DNA of 62,863 nucleotides from Clostridia bacterium (GTDB taxonomy: Bacteria; Bacillota; Clostridia; Christensenellales; Aristaeellaceae): the NCBI GenBank assembly GCA_017395685.1, contig JAFQOD010000070.1:1-62863 (forward strand), in the 5' to 3' direction. Below the pieces are notes generated by a model. That model was given only the letters and a program-made list of their open reading frames with translations. It had not been told where the DNA came from and searched no databases. The first letter of the stretch is position 1, and every line of letters starts with the position of its first letter. Below are positions 47,718 through 57,080 of this stretch, in pieces. The translations under genes were made by a program, and so were the position numbers.

Positions 47718-49370
47718 TTACTGGGGCAGTGCGTGAACGCTGCGGTTATGGAAGCTTTCTTCCCGGGCGGAAACAGCGATGTTGATGGCATGGTCGGCCA
47801 CCCGTTCCAGATTATTGATCGCTTCCAGGAAGATTACGCCGGATTTGGGCGTACACTTATGTTCCTTCAGGCGTTCGATGTGCTTGCGGCGCAGGGCCTC
47901 TGTCATGTCGTCAACCAGCTGTTCTTCATTTTCCAGCAGCTGCATAATCCCATCGGTAACGCCCCATTCCTCCAGCCCCTCCAGGGAAGAATTGAGCACC
48001 CGCGTCACGCGCTGGAACAGCATTTCAATTTCATCAATGGCTTTATCCGAAAGCTTGGCCTGCCGGGCGATTCTTTCCTTGGCCAGATCATAGATATTAT
48101 CCGCATGATCGCTGATGCGCTCAATATCCGTGACTACATGGAAAAGGGCGGCAATCCGTTTGCTTTCATTTTCACTCAGTTCCAGGTGCATTACCGTAAC
48201 CAGGCCTTCCGTGATGGCCTCTTCCAGATAATCCGACAATTCTTCATGGCGAAGAATATCCTCTTCCCTGGATAAATCCATATTTTTCAGCGCATCCACT
48301 GCAAGGCCGATATGGGCATGGGCTTCCCGGCCCATGCGGCATACTTCCTGATACAATTGCTCCGCCGCAAGCGCAGGCGTTTTATTGAGGCGCTGATCAT
48401 AATACTGCATTTTCAGGGCCTTGTCATCGCCTTCTTCGCCCCGCACCAGCAGTCTGGACAGACGGACCAGCAATTCGCTGCCGGGCAGCAGCAGGATGGT
48501 GCAAACCACATTGAAGCTGATATGCATCACAGAAATACACAGCTTGGGATTGCCGGGCACCAGCTGTTCCGCCCACTGGGCCAGGGGCAAGAACTGGGTA
48601 ACAATCATGATAAACACGGAGCCCACAATATTGAACAGCAGGTGAATCAGGGCCGTGCGCTTTGCCGTAACGCTGGAATTGGCCATGGCAAGAAGGGAAG
48701 GCACACAAGAGCCGATATTGGCACCCAGCAGCAGATACAGCGCCCCATCCATGGAAATCAAGCCGGCAGCGGCCAGCACCTGCACGATACCTACGGATAC
48801 GGAAGAACTCTGCATCAGTGCGGTAATCGCAGCGCCGACAATGACGCCCAGAATGGGATTGCGCACGCTCTGCATCAATTCCTGGAAAATAGGCATGCCC
48901 TGCAGGGGGGTCATGGAATTTTTCATCAGATTCATGCCGATAAACAGGATCCCCAGGCCCATGAATACATTGCCCGTCTGCTTGAGGGTTTCCCGCTTAC
49001 TGAACACCATGATCATCAGGATGCCAAGGAAAATAAATACCGCACCCGGATCAAAGGGAATGGAGAGCAAAAGGGATGTGACGGTAGTGCCAATGTTGGC
49101 GCCCATAATCACACCGATGGCCTGGGCCATGGTGAGCAGCTGGGCATTCACAAAACCCACTACCATAACGGTGGTAGCACCGGAGGACTGGATGACAGCC
49201 GTGACAAAGAAACCGGTAGCCATGGCAATCAGCTTATTCTTCGTCATCAGCGTCAGCACATGCTTCAGCTTGGGGCCGGCCGCCCGTTCCAGGCCATCCC
49301 CCATCAGCCGCATACCAAAGAGAAACAGGCCAAGGCCGCCAAAGAGTGAAATCACATCATTTAAGCTCAC
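47718..49370 (-). CDS. Na+/phosphate cotransporter with PhoU-like tail, GTG start
   Basis: A 550-residue protein of the NptA/YjbB type. Two inverted repeats carry the substrate motifs TAVIQSSGATTVMVVGFVN and TALMQSSSVSVGIVQVLA, each followed by GANIGTTVTS or GANIGSCVPS. The last 200 residues form a PhoU-like helical bundle. It moves phosphate with sodium, in or out. The GTG at 49370 follows GAGGAGG by 6 nt and lies inside the end of the lipase gene (14-nt overlap), so they are coupled. Sodium use suits the sodium-type ATP synthase. Confidence 0.94.
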   Translation of the reverse strand: MSLNDVISLFGGLGLFLFGMRLMGDGLERAAGPKLKHVLTLMTKNKLIAMATGFFVTAVIQSSGATTVMVVGFVNAQLLTMAQAIGVIMGANIGTTVTSLLLSIPFDPGAVFIFLGILMIMVFSKRETLKQTGNVFMGLGILFIGMNLMKNSMTPLQGMPIFQELMQSVRNPILGVIVGAAITALMQSSSVSVGIVQVLAAAGLISMDGALYLLLGANIGSCVPSLLAMANSSVTAKRTALIHLLFNIVGSVFIMIVTQFLPLAQWAEQLVPGNPKLCISVMHISFNVVCTILLLPGSELLVRLSRLLVRGEEGDDKALKMQYYDQRLNKTPALAAEQLYQEVCRMGREAHAHIGLAVDALKNMDLSREEDILRHEELSDYLEEAITEGLVTVMHLELSENESKRIAALFHVVTDIERISDHADNIYDLAKERIARQAKLSDKAIDEIEMLFQRVTRVLNSSLEGLEEWGVTDGIMQLLENEEQLVDDMTEALRRKHIERLKEHKCTPKSGVIFLEAINNLERVADHAINIAVSAREESFHNRSVHALPQ

Positions 49371-50901
49371 GGTGAACCTCCTCTTTTGTAAGGAATCTCA
49401 TTGCATTTTTTTGACCGGAAGACAGATGCTTGCTTCGCACGGCAGAATAGCTGCGTCCGCATGCATGAGGTGCATTCCTGGTTTTTCCGGTTTTTGCTGC
49501 CGGCAGATAAGGGGCAGGCCAGCACCAGATCCGCCGGATCAGTTTCCTGTATTCCCGAAGGACGATATATTGATAAGAGGCCGTTCCATTTTCCCGAACT
49601 GCCCCTCGCAATTTATGGGGAAGAGAAAAAATCATGATCAACGTTTTGATAAACTTCCGTGTTCCCTGCTGGTCCAGCATTCTGCTAATCTGCTGGCGGT
49701 GCAAATCCACCAGGAAAGCAGGCACCTCTTCTTCATATGCATCCTGATATGCCTTTTCCATATGCCGGATGCTGAAGCGCAGCAGCTGATCCATTTTCCC
49801 GCCAAGCAGGCCGATCAATCTTTCAGGCAGCATTCGGCCCATGATCCCGGATAATGCCATCACAGATTCCTGATCAGGCAGTGCCTCAAGGGCATGGAAA
49901 AATCCCAGCGCCCATTGCATGGCCCCCCTGCTTTCCCGGATTCCCCGGAAGCTGACCAGCATTTCCCGGAAAAAGGGATCTTTCCAGGCATCCTGATAGC
50001 AATGCTTCCGCATTTTTTCATCCGGATGATAGATCATGCATTTTCCCACATGCTGCCGGGCGCCCAGCCGCGGGGTAATATCATCCTCATTGATGATATG
50101 AAACAAAGGAATACCCGCAGGATCGCATTTAGGATTCACATACAGCACGCTGGGGGAAGCAAATCCATAGCCAATCAGATTCTGCCGGAGCAGGCCGCGC
50201 CGTATTTCCCGGAAGGCAAACATCTGCATCACGGCGCCCCCCTGGCTGTGCCCTGACAGCCAGATCCTGAACGGGCTGCCCGGCCTGCGGCATCGATCCA
50301 GAATATCCTTCAGGCTCAGCTTTTCCACGCCCAGGGCGTCCGCCGTATCCGGAAACTGAATCTTTTCCAGATTTTCTTCAAATTCCCGGGTCAACTGCAG
50401 GAAGCCCTGATGGGCCCCTTCCTCCGCATCCAGCCGGAAATTGGAAAACCAATCATAGATCCGTTTGCCGGTTCCCATAAACCCGATCGCCACTACAAAC
50501 CGGCCCCCGGACGCCTGATGAATCATGATCAGGGCCTTGCAGGTATCGCTTCCTTCCCGCTGGCGCAATGCGCCCCGAAGCTGGCTTATGGGATTGTTCC
50601 GCTGAATGCGGGCATGGGCAAGGCTGCGGAAATAATCACCGATGACCCCCATCCTGCCTTTTCCGTTCAGGGCAGGGCCGGTGAGCAGCGTATTATCCAC
50701 CTGATAGGAAAAATCATACCATCCTGCCTCCCGCCAGGGATCGGTATCCAGATCATAGGCGGCAGAGGATAATTCCAGGGATAGCTGCATGGCCGAAGGG
50801 GAAAAGATAGGCTGCAGCATGCCGTCCATTTCCTGCCAGGGCATGAAAAGCGGGGTAAGATTGGATAAATCGCAGCCGGTATACTTGCCAGTGCCGGGCA
50901 T
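49357..50901 (-). CDS. Class 3 lipase-like alpha/beta hydrolase
   Basis: A 514-residue protein with the nucleophile elbow SGHSQGG (Ser219), followed by the Asp/His region typical of lipase class 3 (NEDDITPRLG, PLFHIINEDD). An N-terminal part with LSLELSSAAYDLDTDPW is also typical. No signal peptide or membrane helix is clear, so a cytoplasmic esterase or phospholipase is likely. The C-terminal 170 residues are basic and not recognised. GGGAGGG precedes the ATG. It is the first gene of a two-gene operon with the phosphate transporter. Confidence 0.78.
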   Translation of the reverse strand: MPGTGKYTGCDLSNLTPLFMPWQEMDGMLQPIFSPSAMQLSLELSSAAYDLDTDPWREAGWYDFSYQVDNTLLTGPALNGKGRMGVIGDYFRSLAHARIQRNNPISQLRGALRQREGSDTCKALIMIHQASGGRFVVAIGFMGTGKRIYDWFSNFRLDAEEGAHQGFLQLTREFEENLEKIQFPDTADALGVEKLSLKDILDRCRRPGSPFRIWLSGHSQGGAVMQMFAFREIRRGLLRQNLIGYGFASPSVLYVNPKCDPAGIPLFHIINEDDITPRLGARQHVGKCMIYHPDEKMRKHCYQDAWKDPFFREMLVSFRGIRESRGAMQWALGFFHALEALPDQESVMALSGIMGRMLPERLIGLLGGKMDQLLRFSIRHMEKAYQDAYEEEVPAFLVDLHRQQISRMLDQQGTRKFIKTLIMIFSLPHKLRGAVRENGTASYQYIVLREYRKLIRRIWCWPAPYLPAAKTGKTRNAPHACGRSYSAVRSKHLSSGQKNAMRFLTKEEVHRELK

Positions 50902-50937
50902 AATCCTATCCCTCCCCAGTTTATCATATACATTTTC

Positions 50938-50967
50938 ATGATATCATATTTCCATGGAATTGATCAA
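50938..50967 (-). promoter_or_regulatory. Lipase-transporter operon promoter
   Basis: Minus strand TTGATC (50962-50967), 18 nt, TATCAT (50938-50943). Confidence 0.6.
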
Positions 50968-51065
50968 GCTTTTTTTCTGTTCTTCTATCCTCTATTGGAG
51001 AAAGTTTCTCATTTTGACTTAATCGCACAGTATTCATTACATAATTCTATCAACATTATTAAACT

Positions 51066-51082
51066 TGTAACATTTTTGTAAC
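51066..51082 (+). promoter_or_regulatory. WalR-type box TGTAAC-N5-TGTAAC
   Basis: Two identical TGTAAC hexamers, 51066-51071 and 51077-51082, separated by 5 nt and ending 5 nt before the -35 box. This is an exact match to the WalR (YycF) consensus TGTWAH-N5-TGTWAH, and the placement suits activation. The target gene is a cell wall protein, as in known WalR regulons. Confidence 0.6.
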
Positions 51083-51087
51083 ATCCG

Positions 51088-51116
51088 TTTACTTTAACGG
51101 TATCTTGTGGTATACT
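51088..51116 (+). promoter_or_regulatory. Promoter of the giant SH3-repeat gene
   Basis: TTTACT (51088-51093), 17 nt, TATACT (51111-51116). The dyad CCGTT-N6-AACGG (51085-51100) overlaps the -35. Confidence 0.75.
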
Positions 51117-51157
51117 GATTTCGTCCATTTGATTTGTACACAAGGAGGATCTTTCCT

Positions 51158-54100
51158 TTGAAGCACCTTGTCAAAAGATTTTTATGCATATTGGCTGCGC
51201 TGATGATGGTAATGTCATCCGCATTGGCCTATACCAAGCTGCAAAAAGGGGATAAGAACAGCGAAGTGCTTGCCATGCAGAAAGCGCTGAAAACGCTGGG
51301 CTATTCCATTGCCACCGACGGCAGCTTCGGCGCATCCACGGAAAATGTGGTAAAAAGCTTCCAGCGTTCCAACGGTCTGGCCGCTGACGGCGTAGCAGGC
51401 AATGCCACGCTGACGCTTTTGTATTCCCTGGCGGCTACCAAGGAGAATTCCTCCAATCAGAATAACGGGGGAAACAACAATTCTTCAGGCAATTCCTCCG
51501 GAAACTCCTCTGCGCCTTCCATTTCCGGCACCCCTCAAACTGCTACCGTAATCACCCCCAGCGGATCACTGAATATGCGGCTTTCTGCCGACGGCTCCTC
51601 CAAGACCATCGGCTCCATCCCCAGAGGTGCTGTCATTACCGTCTATCAATATAGTTCCGCCTGGTACTACACCTTCTATAACGGCGTAGGCGGATATGTG
51701 AATAAGGATTATCTTTCTTTCTCATCTTCCCCCACTCCTACGCCTACCCCTACCCAAGCCCCCATCTCCGGAGGCAGCTCCTCCAGCGGCATGACTGCCG
51801 TCGTTACCACCCCCAAGGGTTCGCTGAATGTAAGAAGCACTGCATCTGATGGCAACAATATTATCGGTACTGTTCCATACAGCGCCAAGGTCACCGTTCT
51901 TTCCAAAGGCACTCATTGGAGTAAGATTTATTACAACGGCCTCACCGGTTATGTAATGACCCAATACCTTACCTTCGATCCGATCCCGGCTATCACCGCT
52001 ACGCCCTCCCCCTCTCCCGCCCCGGTTCAGCAGCCAAGCGGCGTTTCCGCTGTCGTCATTACCTCCGGCGGATCGCTGAATATGCGGAGCACCCCTTCTA
52101 CCGGAACAAATATTATTTCCACCATTCCCAATGGCGCTACCATAACCGTAACCGCTCGCGGCACCACCTGGTCCGCCGTTTACTTTAACGGTAAATCCGG
52201 CTATGTGCAAAGCAAATTCCTTGCATTCAATGCAGTAACTGCCACACCCACCGCTTCCCCCACGCCCACCCCTACGCCTACTTCTGCCCCTCAGATTAAC
52301 CAGGGCACTTCCGGCGGCGGGATGAACGCCACCATTTATACGGGGAATGGTTCTCTGAATCTGCGCAGAACCCCTTCCCTGGGCACCAATATTATCGATA
52401 CCATTCCCGATGGCTCTCAGGTACTGGTGCTGGATAAAGGCACGGTTTGGTCTGCCGTCGTATACGGCAATCAATCCGGCTATGTGATGACCTCCTATCT
52501 GCGTTTTGCTACCGCTGCCACCCCCACCCCCACGCCCTCTGCCGCCCCCATCGTTTCTTCTGCCCCCAGCAGCGGCATCACGGCATACGTCAATACCGGC
52601 GGCGGATCGCTGAATCTTCGTGCACAGGCCAATACTGATGGAACCATTTTGCATACCATTCCCAACGGCACGAAGATTCTGGTTGTTCAGCAGGGCCCCA
52701 CCTGGTGCGCTGTTTATTACAACGGAATCTACGGCCATGTAATGTCTTCCTTCCTTATGCTGATGCTGCCCACGGCCACGCCCACAACAGCCCCTGTGCC
52801 CACTGTTCCCCCTGCTTCCGGGCAGCTGACTGCCTGCGTTACCACGGCCGGCGGATCCCTCAATCTGCGGGACATGCCCAGCACCAGCGGCACAGTGATC
52901 GATTATATTCCCAACGGTGCCGGCATTACTGTTACCCAGCGGGGTGAATCCTGGTGCGCTGTAATCTATAACGGCACCTCCGGGTATGTAATGACCTCAT
53001 TCCTTACTTTCCTGACCACCAATACCAATCCCCCCACCCCCACTCCCATCCCTGAATCCTCCGGAACCCAAACCGCTTCCTACGCTATCGTTACCACTTC
53101 CGGCGGAACTTTGAATCTGCGTGCCGAGAAATCCACTACTTCCAAGGTTCTGGACGCTATTGATAACGGAGAAACGCTTCTGGTCACGCTCCGGGGTGAT
53201 ACCTGGTGCGGCGTCACCTATGCAGGCACCTCCGGCTACGTGATGACCAAGTATCTCACCTTCACTGCCACCGCCCCTGCCCCGGATGAGGAAGAAGAAA
53301 ATTCCGATCCTTCCCAGTATAAGCGCACGCTGAAGAAGGGCATGGTCGGCACTGACGTGGATTGGGTGCAATCCCGGCTCAAGGCATTGGATTATGATCT
53401 TGCCCTTACCGGCACCTATGACGATCAGACCATCAACGCCGTGAAATTCTTCCAGAGCCAGAACGCCCTGAGCACCGACGGCCTGGCCGGCTCCCTCACC
53501 TTCGCCATGCTGCGCAGTGAAAATGCCAGAAAGGCCGGAGATGCGCCCCTGAATTATACGACCCTGCGGGTGGATGATCAGGGCCCTGCCGTCACCTCCA
53601 TGCAGAAGGCGCTGAAGGAACTGGGCTACAATGTCACCGTCAACGGGGATTTCGACGCCGCCACCCATAACGCCGTGGTTGCTTTCCAGCAGCGCAATGA
53701 TCTGGTCATCAGCGGCATCGCCGATTCCCTCACCCGGCAGATCATCCACAGTGATAATGCCAAGCCCTATTCTACCCCTGTGGAAGTGCTTCCTGCCGAT
53801 GCAGGCGTCATTGCCGGCCCCACCCTTTCTGAAATGCAGCTGCTGCATTGGCAGAATGAGATCAAGCCCAATGTAAAATCCGGCCAGACCTTCCTGATTT
53901 TTGATCCCAACACCAATATCAGCTGGAATCTGAAATTCTATTCTCTGGGCCGTCATGCGGATAGTCAGCCTGCCTCCTGGCGCGATACCCAGCTGATGAA
54001 CCGTTCCTTCGGCACCACTTCCTGGACCATTCATCCCGTTTATGTGCTGCTGCCCACCGGCCAGTGGACCATTGCCACCATGCATAACATGCCCCACCTG

Positions 54101-54262
54101 TACGGCAGCATCAATGACAACGGCTTCGGCGGCCATCTGTGTGTTCATTTCCTCCGGGATATGTCAGAAGCCCAGCGGAACGATCCCGACTACGGCGTGA
54201 ACAATCAGAAATCCCTGAGAAACGCCTGGAAAGCACTGACCGGTGAAACCATTGATTACTGA
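51158..54262 (+). CDS. Secreted cell-wall protein: PG-binding, seven SH3 repeats, two PG-binding, YkuD-like end; TTG start
   Basis: A 1034-residue exported protein (signal peptide MKHLVKRFLCILAALMMVMSSALA). Order: peptidoglycan-binding-1 domain (about 25-85), an Asn/Ser linker, seven SH3b repeats (about 128-706) joined by Thr-Pro linkers, two more peptidoglycan-binding-1 domains (about 721-790 and 800-870), and a last domain (about 888-1034) with an H-X16-GHLCVHF pattern (His993, Cys995) like a degenerate L,D-transpeptidase. The TTG at 51158 follows AGGAGG by 9 nt. A role in wall remodelling or in binding wall fragments is inference. It lies behind a WalR-type box. Confidence 0.88.
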   Translation: MKHLVKRFLCILAALMMVMSSALAYTKLQKGDKNSEVLAMQKALKTLGYSIATDGSFGASTENVVKSFQRSNGLAADGVAGNATLTLLYSLAATKENSSNQNNGGNNNSSGNSSGNSSAPSISGTPQTATVITPSGSLNMRLSADGSSKTIGSIPRGAVITVYQYSSAWYYTFYNGVGGYVNKDYLSFSSSPTPTPTPTQAPISGGSSSSGMTAVVTTPKGSLNVRSTASDGNNIIGTVPYSAKVTVLSKGTHWSKIYYNGLTGYVMTQYLTFDPIPAITATPSPSPAPVQQPSGVSAVVITSGGSLNMRSTPSTGTNIISTIPNGATITVTARGTTWSAVYFNGKSGYVQSKFLAFNAVTATPTASPTPTPTPTSAPQINQGTSGGGMNATIYTGNGSLNLRRTPSLGTNIIDTIPDGSQVLVLDKGTVWSAVVYGNQSGYVMTSYLRFATAATPTPTPSAAPIVSSAPSSGITAYVNTGGGSLNLRAQANTDGTILHTIPNGTKILVVQQGPTWCAVYYNGIYGHVMSSFLMLMLPTATPTTAPVPTVPPASGQLTACVTTAGGSLNLRDMPSTSGTVIDYIPNGAGITVTQRGESWCAVIYNGTSGYVMTSFLTFLTTNTNPPTPTPIPESSGTQTASYAIVTTSGGTLNLRAEKSTTSKVLDAIDNGETLLVTLRGDTWCGVTYAGTSGYVMTKYLTFTATAPAPDEEEENSDPSQYKRTLKKGMVGTDVDWVQSRLKALDYDLALTGTYDDQTINAVKFFQSQNALSTDGLAGSLTFAMLRSENARKAGDAPLNYTTLRVDDQGPAVTSMQKALKELGYNVTVNGDFDAATHNAVVAFQQRNDLVISGIADSLTRQIIHSDNAKPYSTPVEVLPADAGVIAGPTLSEMQLLHWQNEIKPNVKSGQTFLIFDPNTNISWNLKFYSLGRHADSQPASWRDTQLMNRSFGTTSWTIHPVYVLLPTGQWTIATMHNMPHLYGSINDNGFGGHLCVHFLRDMSEAQRNDPDYGVNNQKSLRNAWKALTGETIDY
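51539..53275 (+). repeat. Seven tandem SH3b-coding repeats with Thr-Pro linkers
   Basis: Units begin near 51539, 51791, 52040, 52321, 52575, 52824 and 53077, each 190-200 nt of domain plus a variable linker. Each has the core G(G)SLN(M/L)R and ends G(Y/H)VM..(Y/F)L. The copies differ at the DNA level, so recent duplication is unlikely. Confidence 0.85.
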
Positions 54263-54287
54263 TTTCAATGCAAAGGAGCATCCTGTC

Positions 54288-54671
54288 ATGAGCAAACAGA
54301 TTATCCATACCGAAAACGCCCCCAAGGCTATCGGCCCCTATTCCCAGGCCGTGAAGGCCAACGGTTTCCTTTATACTTCCGGTCAGCTGGGCATCAATCC
54401 CGAAACCGGCAAGCTGGGCGCCTGCGTGGAATGCCAGGCCCATGCCGCCATGAAAAATATCGGCGCCATTCTGCAGGAAGCCGGCCTCGGCTATGCCGAT
54501 ATTATTAAAACCACCATTTTCGTGGCGGATCTGAAGGATTTTTCCACCGTCAACACCGTATATGCCAGCTATTTTGAAGGCGCTTATCCTGCCCGCAGCT
54601 GCGTACAGGTGGCGGCCCTTCCCCTTGGCGGTCTGGTGGAAATTGAGTGCATTGCCGCTCTTAACAAATAA
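54288..54671 (+). CDS. ridA: RidA family enamine/imine deaminase
   Basis: A 127-residue protein that hydrolyses reactive enamines such as 2-aminoacrylate released by amino acid metabolism. APKAIGPYSQAVKANGFLYTSGQLG at the start and the active-site arginine in YPARSCVQVAALPLGGLVEIECIA near the end are diagnostic. AAAGGAG precedes the ATG. It is 25 nt after the SH3 gene and closed by a terminator. Confidence 0.97.
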   Translation: MSKQIIHTENAPKAIGPYSQAVKANGFLYTSGQLGINPETGKLGACVECQAHAAMKNIGAILQEAGLGYADIIKTTIFVADLKDFSTVNTVYASYFEGAYPARSCVQVAALPLGGLVEIECIAALNK

Positions 54672-54685
54672 AACACTTGGAAATC

Positions 54686-54711
54686 AATCCCGTTCCAATC
54701 GGAGCGGGATT
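54686..54711 (+). terminator. ridA terminator
   Basis: AATCCCGTTCC pairs with GGAGCGGGATT (one G-T pair), four-nt loop, then TTTTCTTTTT. Confidence 0.9.
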
Positions 54712-54801
54712 TTTCTTTTTCGGGCATAAAGAAAACTGAATTCGCCATTTACATCCTTTTTCATCCGTGATATAACTAAATTGAAATGGAGGAAGGAAAC
54801 A

Positions 54802-55740
54802 ATGAACGAACTTCTGTTTGCCGGCAATACGGTTCTGCCCCTCTTGCTGCTGATGAGCTGCGGCTTCCTCAGCCGCCAGTTAAAGCTGCTGAACGATTCC
54901 CTGGTAAAGGGCATCAATCAGCTGATCTTCAATTTATTTCTTCCAGTCAACCTGTTTTACAGCGTATTGACCACACCTTACGATACCCCCGTATCCGGGA
55001 CGGTTTTCTGGTTTATTCCCGTTGGGCTCATCGTGCTGTTCCTGCTGCTGTATCTGATCATTCCCATGATCGAAAAGGATAAGAAAAAAGTAGGCGTGAT
55101 GATCCAGGGGATGGCCCGGGCCAATTATGCCTTTTTCGGCATTCCATTGGTTGCCATGCTCTTCCCCGGCCAGGATACCTCCATCGCCGCTTTGCTGGTG
55201 GTGGTTTCCGTGCCGGTTTACAATGTAATGTCCGTCATTGCCCTTTCCATCCATTGCGGCGGTGAAGTAAGAATTTCAAAGATTCTGCTGAAAATTCTGA
55301 AAAATCCCCTGATTATTGGTACGGTGGCAGGCTATATCCTGTGGATGCTGCATTTCCAGCCCCCGTCTTTCCTGAAAACCACCCTTTCTGATCTATCCAA
55401 GATTTCCACTCCTCTTGCCCTGTTCACCCTGGGCGGCGCCATCAAATTTTCCAGCGCCCGGAAGCATATCCGGCAACTGATCATCAGCATTTCCGGTAAA
55501 TTGATTTTTGCTCCTCTGATTTTCGTTTCCCTGGCCGTACTGCTTGGCATCCGTGGTGTTGCCCTGGCCTGTGTCATGATCGCTTTCGGCGCACCTGCTG
55601 CGGTCAGTTCCTTCCCCATGGCCCAGCAAATGGGCGGGGATGGCGAATTGGCGGCGGAGCATGTGGCCCTGTCCAGTGTTTTTGCCATCCTGACCACCTT
55701 CCTGTTTATCTTTGCTCTTAAATCCCTTGGCCTGATCTGA
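54802..55740 (+). CDS. Auxin efflux carrier (AEC) family transporter
   Basis: A 312-residue membrane protein with about ten helices, the two halves alike. GFLSRQLKLLNDSLVKGINQLIFNLFLPVNLFYS opens the first half and GAPAAVSSFPMAQQMGGDGELAAEHVALSS closes the second, both typical of AEC proteins. Bacterial members move malate, lactate or other organic acids. GGAGGAAGG precedes the ATG. The substrate is unknown and no metabolic partner lies next to it. Confidence 0.9.
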   Translation: MNELLFAGNTVLPLLLLMSCGFLSRQLKLLNDSLVKGINQLIFNLFLPVNLFYSVLTTPYDTPVSGTVFWFIPVGLIVLFLLLYLIIPMIEKDKKKVGVMIQGMARANYAFFGIPLVAMLFPGQDTSIAALLVVVSVPVYNVMSVIALSIHCGGEVRISKILLKILKNPLIIGTVAGYILWMLHFQPPSFLKTTLSDLSKISTPLALFTLGGAIKFSSARKHIRQLIISISGKLIFAPLIFVSLAVLLGIRGVALACVMIAFGAPAAVSSFPMAQQMGGDGELAAEHVALSSVFAILTTFLFIFALKSLGLI

Positions 55741-55795
55741 TACATCATTTTCCGGAAGATTTTCCATCTTTTTTGCAAAATATTCGTTTTTGGGC

Positions 55796-55825
55796 TTGAA
55801 GAATCGCTATCTCTCATGCTATAAT
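55796..55825 (+). promoter_or_regulatory. phnD promoter
   Basis: TTGAAG (55796-55801), 18 nt, TATAAT (55820-55825). Confidence 0.65.
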
Positions 55826-55872
55826 AAAACGTGTGTGGCTTCACACAAATAAACTTTATCAGGAGGATCCCC

Positions 55873-56913
55873 ATGAAGAAGCTGATCGCCCTGGTTCTCG
55901 TTCTCATCATGAGCCTGTCCCTGACCGCTGCTGTGGCCGAAACCGTGAAGATGGACAAGCTGACCCTGCAGTTCGTTCCCTCCAAGGATGCCGACGTCAT
56001 CATCACCGGCACCAAGAACCTGCCCGCTCTGCTGAAGGCTGAAATGCTCAATCAGGGCTATGACATCGGTTCCGTGGAAATCTCCGTTGGCACTGACTAC
56101 AATGCCACCGGCGAAGCCATGGCTGCTGGCTCCATCGATCTGGGCTGGCTGCCCGGCGGCACCTACGCTCTCTACAGCGACGAAGTTGACGTTATCCTGA
56201 CCGCTACCCGTGATGGCCTGTCCAACGACAGCGAAGATCCCGCCACCTGGAACGGCGACGCCAACAAGACCCTGCCCACCGACCAGCAGGTTACCTTCTA
56301 TCGCTCCCTGATCTACGCCGCTCCCACCGCTTACGGTAAGGAACTGGCCGCCAAGGTTAATGCCGGCGAAAAGCTGACCTGGGAAGAACTGAACAAGGCT
56401 ACCTGGGCCGTTGGCAAGAACTCCTCTTCCGCTGGTTACATCTATCCCACCCTGTGGCTGATGGAAAACTATGACGGCAAAAAGATCACCGATCTGGAAA
56501 ATAAGGTGCAGCTGGGCTATGCCGATGCTTTCGCTCAGGCCGCCGCTGAACAGGTTGACATCATCGTTTGCTACGCCGATGGCCGTCGTGACTACGAAAT
56601 CGCCTGGAATACCCCCGTTACCTCTGCCGATGAAACCGGCAAGGCCGGCATGGGCCGTAAAGATTCCATCTGGAACGAACTGAATGTTATCGGCGTTACC
56701 GATGGTATCTACAACGACACCGTTTCCATCACCAAGGCCAAGGCCGAAGTTTACAACCCCGAATTCATCAAGGCCATCCAGAATGCCCTGATCAACATCA
56801 TCAACACCCCCGAAGGCCAGGAAATCTTCTTCGTTTACAGCCACACCGGCTATGCCCTGGCTACCGATGCTGATTACGACGGCGCCCGCGCTGCCCTGCA
56901 GTTCGCCAACTAA
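55873..56913 (+). CDS. phnD: PhnD-type substrate-binding protein of an ABC importer
   Basis: A 346-residue binding protein with signal peptide MKKLIALVLVLIMSLSLTAAVAE. The fold of two lobes is marked by LTLQFVPSKDADVI, GSIDLGWLPGGTYAL and GKNSSSAGYIYPTLWLMENYDG, the region that holds the phosph(on)ate group in PhnD. No lipobox is visible, so anchoring is unclear. Codon use is strongly biased (AAG for Lys, GTT and GCT), unlike neighbours, suggesting very high expression. It has its own promoter and terminator, separating it from phnC. AGGAGG precedes the ATG. Confidence 0.92.
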   Translation: MKKLIALVLVLIMSLSLTAAVAETVKMDKLTLQFVPSKDADVIITGTKNLPALLKAEMLNQGYDIGSVEISVGTDYNATGEAMAAGSIDLGWLPGGTYALYSDEVDVILTATRDGLSNDSEDPATWNGDANKTLPTDQQVTFYRSLIYAAPTAYGKELAAKVNAGEKLTWEELNKATWAVGKNSSSAGYIYPTLWLMENYDGKKITDLENKVQLGYADAFAQAAAEQVDIIVCYADGRRDYEIAWNTPVTSADETGKAGMGRKDSIWNELNVIGVTDGIYNDTVSITKAKAEVYNPEFIKAIQNALINIINTPEGQEIFFVYSHTGYALATDADYDGARAALQFAN

Positions 56914-56928
56914 TCAATTCATCCATCT

Positions 56929-56954
56929 GCGGTCCCGCAAGGGGCCGCTTTTTT
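56929..56954 (+). terminator. phnD terminator
   Basis: GCGGTCCC pairs with GGGGCCGC, GCAA tetraloop, then TTTTTT. It limits read-through from phnD into phnC. Confidence 0.92.
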
Positions 56955-57009
56955 ATTGTTACAGAATCCTAACATTCCTTCTCAATGCCTGGATTTTCCG
57001 TTTGCTTCC

Positions 57010-57038
57010 TTGAAAAGAATTATTAAAGATGATATAAT
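57010..57038 (+). promoter_or_regulatory. phnC promoter
   Basis: TTGAAA (57010-57015), 17 nt, TATAAT (57033-57038). Confidence 0.85.
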
Positions 57039-57080
57039 AAAGTGATTTTTTGTGGCATTATGCCGGAAAAGGGGATTAAC

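Noticed and set aside
51720-53050. Regularly spaced repeats considered as a CRISPR or minisatellite
   Set aside because: The repeats keep a reading frame, have variable DNA and encode SH3 domains with Thr-Pro linkers.
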